Source of the DNA: Phellopilus nigrolimitatus
Taxonomy: Eukaryota; Basidiomycota; Agaricomycetes; Hymenochaetales; Hymenochaetaceae
Reading direction: 5' to 3'
DNA: 64,000 bases
NCBI GenBank assembly: GCA_021029095.1
Contig: JAJOHG010000012.1
Span: forward strand, 558,001 to 622,000
Shown here: positions 55,793 to 64,000 of the stretch, piece after piece
How positions within the stretch are numbered: position 1 is the stretch's first letter
Layout of the letters: each line of letters starts with the position of its first letter
Program-made: the position numbers and the translations under genes
The notes under the pieces: model-generated
What the model was told of the DNA's origin: nothing
Databases searched by the model: none
The model's input: only the letters and a program-made list of their open reading frames with translations

Positions 55793-57400
55793 ATGATTCA
55801 ATTGAGCAGGAGCAACATTTTGCCAAAGTTTTCATTAGTGGACCTGCCGAGTGATGTAATAACCATCCTCCTTGACTATCTGACGCTTGACTCGCTGTTC
55901 ACAATTAGTTTGACTTGTAGGCATCTTCACGAGTTGGTGAGAGGCAAAAAAAAATTGCGAGAAAGCTGTTGGAGAGGAGCTGACGTTCTCCAGGTAGTGA
56001 AATTCGGCTGGGCATCGTACTTGCGGTCGCACCAACGCACATCATGGAGTCTTTCTTGCACCGAGACAATCTGGACTCCCTATGAGCGTCTGAGATATAA
56101 CACAGTCGTCGAGCGCAACTGGGACGACAATGATTTTGTCGCTCGCCCTCTGAGCGCACCTTGGCGCGGAAACCTGTTGCCCGTCCTCGCGATATCGGAC
56201 TCGAGACTCGTCGTCGCGGCGGGGAGCAAGCTGGACGTTTACGTCTTCACGTGCGCATCTAGGAGATCGGATTCCCCTATAATTCGTCTTGAGGCGACGT
56301 ACACCATCAATAGGAGTGATGTGGCATCACAGGCGCGCCATGATGTCACGGGCATCGCGTTCATCCCAGACGGTGGTGAGGACCGCTCGCTCCTCGCCGG
56401 CTTTGCGGATGGCTACGTTATGCGCGTTTTCTTACCAAGCTGTCGGCGCTTCACTCTACCGAAGAGGGAACTTCTACCGTCCCTTTCTCCTGAGCTCGAA
56501 GCCTTCTATCGCAGTGGGGACATCATCGAAAGCCTCTCCCTCTCTGGAGACTCCTCGTTCACCCTTTCCGGTTCTGGAAACGGTGTATTTAAAAACCTTA
56601 GCATTGATGCATCATCTGAGATCAATATAGACGAAAAAAGCTGGTCTTCGTATATTTCTACAGCCGGCGCTCCTTTTGTTGCACTCGGGACGAGCTCCGC
56701 GAACCCGCTCGCCGTCCACTCGATATATGAATCCGCCTTAAGTCCGGACGCTTCGCTCTTCCTTAGCAGTGTTCGCGCCTCAAATAGCGCAACGCCCGCT
56801 TCTCTAGAGGCAAGTGCCGTATACGGCATCACCGGCGCTCCGCCCTCGTTCCCTGGGAATCCAGGTCAGATGGTTGTTGCAGGGTGGTACGATGGGCGCG
56901 TACGTCTTTACGACCTCCGCACGCCATCGCACTCATCACGCGCCGTCACTACTCGCAATCGCCCCTCTACAACAGTGCCGGTTCTCCCACCCGTCCTCAC
57001 GTTCATGGATCCGTGGGTGACCGAGAGCATCTACGCCGTCGCGGCGGGTGGCAGTACAGGACACATGCTCGCGGCGGGTGCTGCACGGCACAGTGTCGTC
57101 GCATTCTGGGATGTGCGTGCACCGCGTGATGGGTGGAGCGTGCATGCACCGGGGAACGATGCAAGCCCTGTATACGCTCTTGCGCTGGAGAGCTCACGTG
57201 CGTTTGGTGCGACGCAGAGCCGTGCGTTCGTGCTCGACTTCGGTGCAGGCATCAGCACGGAGACATACCCGCCGCTCGCCTCACTGCCTCCGTCAGCGCC
57301 GCGCAGCTCGCACAGGCTGCATGAGGGGCTGAAGACGACGGACGGAGTACATTACAATGTCACGAAGTATTCGCATAGGAAGCCTATGGCTGTCGACTAA
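55793..57400 (+). CDS. F-box protein with WD40-type propeller
   Basis: Intronless, 535 aa. Residues about 15-50 are an F-box (LVDLPSDVITILLDYLTLDS, then TISLTCRHLHELV), which would bind Skp1 in an SCF ubiquitin ligase. The rest has weak WD40-like blades: VLAISDSRLVVAAGSKLDVY, DVTGIAFIPDGGEDRSLLAG, MVVAGWYDGRVRLYDLRTPS and HSVVAFWDVRAPRDGWSVHA. It lies alone in a spacious region. The substrate of the ligase is unknown. Lack of introns is unusual next to its neighbours. Confidence 0.82.
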   Translation: MIQLSRSNILPKFSLVDLPSDVITILLDYLTLDSLFTISLTCRHLHELVRGKKKLRESCWRGADVLQVVKFGWASYLRSHQRTSWSLSCTETIWTPYERLRYNTVVERNWDDNDFVARPLSAPWRGNLLPVLAISDSRLVVAAGSKLDVYVFTCASRRSDSPIIRLEATYTINRSDVASQARHDVTGIAFIPDGGEDRSLLAGFADGYVMRVFLPSCRRFTLPKRELLPSLSPELEAFYRSGDIIESLSLSGDSSFTLSGSGNGVFKNLSIDASSEINIDEKSWSSYISTAGAPFVALGTSSANPLAVHSIYESALSPDASLFLSSVRASNSATPASLEASAVYGITGAPPSFPGNPGQMVVAGWYDGRVRLYDLRTPSHSSRAVTTRNRPSTTVPVLPPVLTFMDPWVTESIYAVAAGGSTGHMLAAGAARHSVVAFWDVRAPRDGWSVHAPGNDASPVYALALESSRAFGATQSRAFVLDFGAGISTETYPPLASLPPSAPRSSHRLHEGLKTTDGVHYNVTKYSHRKPMAVD

Positions 57401-58441
57401 GTTCAGCGACACGTTGCTCTGTGTCGGAAGTGGTTCTATATAGGACAAGGCGTTAAGACGACCGCGGATGAAGATGACGGCGCGCTGGAGAAGAGTTGCA
57501 TAGCGACTTGCAATAAACTTACAAATACTTCTCCCTTGAATGTACTTCCATTGCTAGGAAAGCATATAACTGTTCGGAACACAGCATATCACTTTTCTGA
57601 TGCCAGTAGATAGCGGGTCGTTCAATTGTAATGATCACATGCAAATAAGGCGGGTATAAAAGTGTAGGATGTTTTTCTCTATTTTTTCTTCAGAAAATAA
57701 AATAAGCAGCTCTAGAACCACCTATCTCCAAACGTATCATATATGTATGTACGTACTTCCATAACAAGTAAGTCAATCGGGCACGGCCGCCGGTAGAAAG
57801 TTCGTCTTCGAGTCTTCGACCTTGAGTCGCTTGCCGCCGCCCGACGTCGACCGTTTACCACGTCGTAAAAAGCACGTTTCGACGCCTGGCGCACGACACA
57901 CGTTGCACGCCGACATCAGCTCGATCGCTGATCTCATCATTGGCGCGGGCCGCACGGTGGAGGATAAGTCGCGGCGGAAATAATCTCGCGAGCGTATCAA
58001 GTGACGCGCAGCGACGCGACGAGAAGACGACAGAGAGGACAAAGACGGTGACGACGATCTCTGCAGGTGCGCACCTTAAGTATCTGATCGCATTGTTGGA
58101 CGCGACTGACTTGGACGCGTCGACGGAAGTGAAATCGCGTGCGTTGTCGCTTCTAGACTCGCTGGTAGCGTGGTGCTCCCGCTCTCAACAAGTCCTTCGT
58201 GTCTTTGCAGCCGACAGTCGGTGTTTGGCAGCTGCCCGCTCGGTGCCCTATTCTTGGAATCCACTACCATCTTACTCGGCTTCCACTTGTTATCTCTGCG
58301 GTTCCAAGTTCTTAGGCTCTTTCCTTGAATTCTGCAATCTTGCGCTCACCGCTCTCGTTCTTTCTTTCTGACGTCGACATACCTCGGCTTCGGAGACGAT
58401 CATATACTGCTCCCGCGTTCAGGCTGCTCTAAATCCCCAAA
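57401..58441. other. Intergenic, RasGEF promoter and leader, two weak overlapping frames
   Basis: A plus frame (57940-58371, 143 codons, contains ISAGAHLKYLIALLDATDLD) and a minus frame (58042-57773, 89 codons, contains SACNVCRAPGVETC) overlap, and at most one can be real. Neither has a known family. The final 100 bp is a pyrimidine-rich leader ending CCCCAAAATGG at the RasGEF start. Confidence 0.4.
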
Positions 58442-60796
58442 ATGGCCCCACCAACTATCGATACCTCTGTTGCACGGTCTATGTACTCGGTCTCGTCAAG
58501 ACGGGTCAATGGTTCATATCTATCCCCACAAGAAACGCGCGTGCGCAGCCTCTCCACCGCGTCTTCCTCTTCCACTCTCTCCCTCGTCACCCCCGTTCCG
58601 TCCTCCGGTAACTCGTCCTCCTCATCGCTTAACCTCCCGTCCAATTTCACGTCTGATCCTGAGCAAACGCCGTCCTCAACGGCTTTCGCTTCCGCAAGCG
58701 AAGAAGAGGTTTATTCTGACGAAGAAATACAGCCCGACGAGTTTGTTCTCGCTCTGCACGACTTTGTGCCACAGCAGCAGAACGCGACATGTCTTGCCTT
58801 CCGCGCGGGGGAAACGATTCGAGTTCTCAATCGTGATGCGAGCGGGTGGTGGGACGGCGAAATCGACGGACGCAGAGGCTGGTTTCCCAGCAACTATGTC
58901 GATAAGGAAGTTAATTCGCTCATGGATGAAGAGCTGCCCTCCGCGCGGCCGCGCAACGTGCACAGTCGTGCCGTTTCTGACGCGTCTCTTGCGTCGCGCG
59001 CGAGCACAGCAAGTCCAATGCCGGAGCAGCGCGTGTCGCTCGACCCCGACGGTCGGGATGTAATGTTCCCCGCCGGAACTAGCAATACACCCCCGCTCAT
59101 GATTCCACTATTGCACGGTCTCCAGCTTCTCCAGAACACGACTCTCGCGCGGCGCGTGAGTCACTACCAACCTTCCGTCGCTTGCATCATTCAGTGTATC
59201 CGCGCGCTCCTGCAGCAGACGGATTGCCTTGCCCGCGGTGCGCCGCCGCTCAAAGCCTTCCCTATTCTTGCGCAGGAGCGTAAGCGTGTGCTGGCAGAGC
59301 TCGCGCTTCTAGTAACGCAGAGCAAAAAAGCGTCGTCGTCGGATCATGGAAGCGAGGAGGAGCGTGAGCCAGACGAAGAGCACATGCTGCGCCTTGCAGG
59401 CCAGGTGTTTGCGCGCGTAAGACGCTTCCTTGCCGTCGCTGTGCAATGCGGCGTCGACGTGCCCGAACGCAGTTTCAGATCGCCCGCGGCAGACACATTT
59501 GAGCCGGAAAACGTGTCCGAGTATACTTCGGGAGGATCCGAAGAGCCTGAAGGTGTGCAGAACCAGTATGGTTTCAACAAAGATGATGAGGTATATTACC
59601 CTGTCACAGCGCTAAATAGGAGCAGCGACACTGAAGCACAGTATGCATCTGGAGACTCATGCCGTACGTCGGTAGACTCGGTTACGCCACTGATTCCTAA
59701 CGGGCAGGGAATACGGATTTCACGGGTGGGAGCAAACGCATCTGGACACGTCGTACATCACCGCTACCAAGGGCGGAACATGTCACTCAGCAGTTCCTCT
59801 AGCTTTTCATCCTTTTCATCGCTGGAGTCACCAAGTACGCCCCCCGCGGTCCCCTTTCCTGAGGGTCCATGCTCGGCGCAGCACGTACAACAGGCACTAC
59901 GCGCGACGCACGACACCCTGCTCTCCACGATTGCCGCGTTCATTGGACACGTACACGCGCATTCGCGCGCAGCGCACGCGTCGAGTACCGGACATCTTTT
60001 CGCACTCGTTCGCCAGATTGTCGACATCGTATGTAAGCTGCTTACAATTGTCGATGCGGTGATGGGCGTGCGCGACGTGCCGTGGATTAAGCTCACCGCA
60101 CTCGAGAATGCGAAGGAACACCTCTACCAGATGGCGTGTGCCCTTGCAGACGCAGTGCGCGAGATGGCAACCGGCGCGGGCATACCACCATCGGAAGAGG
60201 AGCTGGAACGCACGCGACTGCTGAAGGTCGCAACGGACGCGCTGAAGGCGGGTTCAGATTGCGTATCCGCGGTGAAGACATGTCTCGTGCGGCCGCGCAA
60301 CATGCCGCCGTACGTGATCGTGTTTCCTTCGATGTCAGATAATTCGACGCCACCGAATGCTAGTGCTGCTGCTTTGGATGCTTCACATCGTCACGAGACT
60401 CCGAGGCAGGATTACAACGAGGATCACGATCAAGGACAGCCCGCGAAGCATGCGGCGGCGCCGGAGACCCTGAGCGAGCTGCACAAGCAGGTCCAAATGG
60501 GTTATACGAGGACCACGCAGCGTTATGAGTACGATAGCGAGGATGTCACCATCCAGCCCAGAGTGAATGGGAATACGTTCGCCCACGCCCCAGTGGCAGA
60601 GCAGTCATATGAGAATGTCACGCACACGTTGTCCGGGGCGAAACCAGAGAGGGATCGCCAGTCGTTCGTCAGCGCCCTGAACATAAACATGAACTTACCT
60701 AGCGTCCCCATCGAAGATGCGATTGAGGAAGAGGAGGAGGAAGAGGAAGTAGAGGAAGAGGAAGAGGAGGAGGAGGAGGAGGAGGAGGAGGAGGAG

Positions 60797-60830
<34 letters not shown>

Positions 60831-62701
60831 AGGAGCTGGATCTTCCGTCACCTACGGTGCAAGCCTCGACTGATATATGTTCTATCGACGGTGAAACAAT
60901 CTCTGAGGGCAGCCAACGTCTAGAGATTTCGCTAGAAGACAAACTGATCAACGGGGAGCTGCCTTCAATCCCTCAATCAGGCGAAGGTAATATCCCCCTT
61001 GCCTGGACGCTTTCACACGACTACGCTTCGCAGGACGTTGCTTACAACAGCGAAGGCCAGCTGGTCGGAGCGACGTTGGAAGCGCTCGTCGAGAAAATGA
61101 CTCCGCATGACCAAATTGTGGATGCGGCTTTTTCGGCTGTCTTCTTCTTCACTTTCCGCCTTTTTGCTTCCCCTATTGACCTTGCGGAGGCAGTTAGTGC
61201 CCGCTTCAATCTAGTGCAGCCGAGCAGGTTATCCGAGACGGATATGATACTGTGGCAGCGGCAGAAGCTTCTGCCTGTTCGTCTACGGGTGTCGAATTTC
61301 CTAAAACTCTGGCTCGAAGCCTACTGGCGAGTCGGATATGATGACGAAGCGCTCCCCTTCCTTCAGCACTTTGTGCGTGGCACGATGTCAGAGATTCTCC
61401 CACCCGCTGCGCAGCGACTCGACGACCTGATCGTTTCCCGCCAAATGACGCCTTTGTCACAACCAAACAGCCCTATCTCTGAGCGCCAACGGCTTGGGGA
61501 ACGACTGCGCGACGCGGGAATGCCAGTGGGCCCCCATTTTATCGGCGCCGCGCCGTCGTCGTCCGAGGTCCCGCGGCCGGTAATGACAAAAGCTCTGCTC
61601 GCGGCGTTGCGTGCACGCAGCTTTGCGTCCATCCCAGTCACAGACTTCGACGTGCTTGAACTTGCACGCCAGATGACTCTGCTGGAGTGCTCATTGTACT
61701 GTCTAATCACTGCTGAGGAGATGCTTGAGCTCGGCAAACCCGGGGCGCCTCCTGCTGTCAATGTTAAGGCGGTCAGCTCGTTGAGTACCGCCATTACTGG
61801 TTGGGTGTCGGAGTCGATTTTAGGAGAACCGGACGTGAAGCGACGCGTTCTGCTCGTGAAGTTCTTCATTAAGGTTGCTGATGTACGTTTTTATTTTTCT
61901 CTATCCGTGATAGTTCTGCTCATCTGCCCCCAAGCGCTGCACCACTTTGAACAACTTCAGCACCCCTCGCTCCATTCTCGCAGCTCTGGACTCGTCGACT
62001 ATTTCTCGGCTTCATCAAACGTGGTCGGTGAGTGGATCGGCAGTACTTAATTTGGTGCTCGGGACCTCATTGCCTATTTGTTGCTCAGGGTCTCGCGCAA
62101 AAGAACAAAATACAGCTCGAGGCGTTACGGAAGTTAGCAGACCATGCACGAAATTATCATGAATATCGATCACGGTTACGGAATACAGCTCCTCCTGCCG
62201 TCCCTTTCCTTGGTATGTTTGTGTAGAATACTGCACACTATGGCCCCACGTGCTGATCAATGCGCCGCCTGTTGTATAGGTCTTTACTTGACCGATCTCA
62301 CGTTTTGTCGTGAAGGGAATCCATCCCACCGTGCTTCACCGCTGGCCCCTGAAAAGAAGCTACTGAACTTCAACAAGTATCATAAGCTGGCAAGGATCGT
62401 GCAGGATATGCAACGATTTCAGGTTCCGTATAACCTTAAGGACATTCCCGAAGCCAGGCAGTACCTTCAATTCTGCCTTGACAAGACTAAAGATCTCGGC
62501 GACCTGGATGATCTCTATCGAAGAAGGTATGCGCTTGCGTTTTTGGGCCATCACTAAGCTAACGATAAATTCAACAGTCAACTTCTGGAGCCGAAGCAAG
62601 CCGCAGAGACACCCACAAACGGCGAACTAAAGACGTCGCTTTTCGGCTGGGGCGGCCGCTCACAGTCATCGTCGCAGACGTCGCAAGCAACGATCGCCTG
62701 A
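58442..62701 (+). CDS. SH3-domain Ras guanine-nucleotide exchange factor (Cdc25 type)
   Basis: Activates Ras by GDP/GTP exchange at the membrane. Five exons (58442-61882, 61935-62027, 62089-62212, 62280-62526, 62578-62701) give 1342 aa. A Ser-rich N-terminus precedes an SH3 domain at about 101-156 (LALHDFVPQQQNATCLAFRA, GWWDGEIDGRRGWFPSNYV). A long middle region follows, then an acidic Glu tract at about 762-799. RasGEF_N lies at about 870-985 (ATLEALVEKMTPHDQIVDAA). The Cdc25 catalytic domain is at about 1065-1300 (VTDFDVLELARQMTLLECSL, FFIKVADRCTTLNNFST, LDSSTISRLHQTW, VPFLGLYLTDLTF, NFNKYHKLARIVQDMQRFQV). This is the fungal Ste6/Cdc25 architecture. Upstream of cAMP or mating MAPK signalling by inference. 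All four introns fall in the catalytic end. Confidence 0.94.
60727..60837 (+). repeat. GAG/GAA microsatellite encoding poly-Glu
   Basis: About 36 consecutive Glu codons, nearly all GAG, with a few Val/Leu at the edges, within the RasGEF linker between the SH3 part and RasGEF_N. Confidence 0.95.
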
Positions 62702-63489
62702 ATACACCTCACTATACCATCCCTTTATCAATAAATAACGAATCAATAACGATTGTTGACAGTACTGTATCTTTATCCAGATTTTTGGGGCTTTCATCAT
62801 CGTGTTGTTTTTATGGACGTGAACACCTATCCTCACATGTAAAGCCCTTTTACCTTTTCCTTCTATGACCTGCTTTTGCCAGGCCTTTTCTCCTTCTGCC
62901 TCAGTTCCTTCCTTTCTTCAGCCAGTCACGGTTGTGTTTCTATGCTATTTATCCCACATCGTCGTTGCATCTGACGCTAAGGGTATCGTCGCCCTTTTTT
63001 CTTCTTAAACATTCTCCGTATCATACATTACTATCTCATTACAATGCTTCTCTACTTCCTTATTCACGTTCATCATGATCATAACACTATCTTTGCTCTG
63101 TATAAGACTTGTCATAGCCTTGTTTATTACATGGATAATCTAATGCGTCCTTGGCCTTCTCGACCTCTTGATAAACTCACTCAGTAACTTGCACGCAACT
63201 TCAAGTTTAGGGGCTGTGAAATATTTCGGTTTTTGGTAAAAGTGCACCTTGCTGATAAGTACCTGATGAGACTTCTGCTTTCCCTGGCAAGTCGAATTAC
63301 ACATGAGCATCTTCGATGTCTGAGGTTTGATATTTATAGAGTACCAAAGTCATCTTACTCCTATACGTATTTCTATTTCCTCTGCTAACGTGGCGAATCC
63401 TTTTTTTTATCTCGAACGTGCTGAGAAGCATGAACGGATTTCAATTGAATCAGGAAGGCTCAGAAAATTCATTCGAAGCAAAAGGAGAC
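62702..63489. other. Intergenic, 3' flank of the RasGEF gene
   Basis: AT- and T-rich non-coding sequence. No feature recognised. Confidence 0.5.
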
Positions 63490-63899
63490 GGACGTGATTA
63501 ATCAATGAATACGAAAAGGTGTATGCGATCCAGCTCCGTACGCCGCCGAGGAAATTCAGCAGGTTGTAGTATGCGCTCAGACTGGGCATACCCTCTTTGT
63601 CTTGGTTAGGTTTGGCTACCTACCGGGGCTATTTACCCGTTGAATTTCGATAAGTATATACGCCGGAGTGTATTGTAGAGAATAGAGGCAGCGCGATTGC
63701 TGAAGAAATATGACAAACCGGGCCAAGAAGGAAAGGTACGCATATTCCGTCGCCTTTTTCCCAGCAACCAAGAACGCTGTCATTCTTGGAGAGGAAAATC
63801 AGTTTATCGTGCGAGTGATTGTTTAGAATACAACTTACGATCAACTTGAAGCAGATCTTCGTCCACCGTTTTCTGCGATTCTGGAAGGTCTGTGTGCAT
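63490..63899 (-). CDS. Putative short multi-exon gene, 3' end unresolved
   Basis: A possible chain: 63899-63839 (MHTDLPESQKTVDEDLLQVD), 63776-63637 (PFLVAGKKATEYAYLSFLAR, then FVIFLQQSRCLYSLQYTPAY), 63592 onward (GMPSLSAYYNLLNFLGGVRS, then WIAYT). Borders are GT-AG and phases fit for two introns. No family is recognised, and after about 63500 no clear exon follows, so it may be a fragment. Offered as a weak prediction only. Confidence 0.25.
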
Positions 63900-64000
63900 T
63901 TTCGCATTGATGAAGAACAACTCCTTTGCGATCCGATAACTTGAGTAAATTCGTTGAATTCAATGTGAGATTTAACAAGATCAAGAAAAACGTGCGTTTT

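Noticed and set aside
60523..60951. Poly-Ser protein antisense to the RasGEF acidic tract
   Set aside because: It is the reverse reading of the GAG repeat inside a well-supported gene.
1..64000. CRISPR arrays, bacterial operons, riboswitches or prophage
   Set aside because: The sequence is eukaryotic with spliceosomal introns throughout; no regularly spaced direct repeats were seen.

Overview
The window is a piece of filamentous fungal genomic DNA, most likely an agaricomycete (Basidiomycota) with a plant-cell-wall-degrading lifestyle. The signs are intron-rich genes with very short introns (mostly 50-70 nt, GT-AG), an AA9 lytic polysaccharide monooxygenase carrying a fungal CBM1, a secreted GH18 enzyme, DUF6533-type membrane proteins, and small terminal-inverted-repeat elements between genes. 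No species call is possible from sequence alone.

Layout. 1-2.9 kb: two flavoenzymes on the minus strand, a BBE-like oxidoreductase that runs off the left edge and a complete FAD_binding_2 dehydrogenase. 3.1-4.6 kb: a 768-bp TA-flanked TIR element and a 664-bp element built of CCGTAT-type repeats. 5.0-8.1 kb: AA9-CBM1 oxidase and the ESCRT-I subunit VPS37 (both minus). 10.4-12.1 kb: a secreted protein made of three intron-containing tandem repeats. 13.6-15.2 kb: a DUF6533-like membrane gene. 15.7-16.8 kb: a dispersed repeat (copy A). 16.8-18.8 kb: a mitochondrial-type lipase (minus). 20.1-21.6 kb: a GH18 gene. 22.4-27.4 kb: two paralogous alpha/beta hydrolases (A, B) on the plus strand, with a second copy of the dispersed repeat between them that is split by a nested transposon. 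27.9-36.2 kb: a markedly GC-rich block with a MYND-finger gene, divergently paired with the beta subunit of geranylgeranyltransferase I, then NAD-dependent glutamate dehydrogenase. 36.9-40.3 kb: two more hydrolase paralogues (C, D) on the minus strand; C has a one-base frameshift near its end. 40.8-42.7 kb: a PIG3-type quinone oxidoreductase. 42.7-51.0 kb: a gene-poor stretch with decayed fragments and one small ORF in a promoter-like setting. 51.0-54.2 kb: a GH37 trehalase with a GPI-like tail (minus). 55.8-57.4 kb: an intronless F-box/WD40 protein. 58.4-62.7 kb: an SH3-RasGEF (Cdc25-type). The last 1.3 kb has no secure gene.

There is no operon-like logic. Housekeeping genes (VPS37, GDH2, CDC43-like, RasGEF) are mixed with secreted carbohydrate-active enzymes and a lineage-type expanded hydrolase family. 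The most interesting parts are the four-copy hydrolase family placed symmetrically around the GC-rich block, the nested transposon whose empty site is preserved elsewhere in the window, the repeat protein whose three units share the same intron position, and two probable GC-AG introns. Exon structures were derived by hand from splice signals, phase and family alignment, so individual boundaries are predictions.
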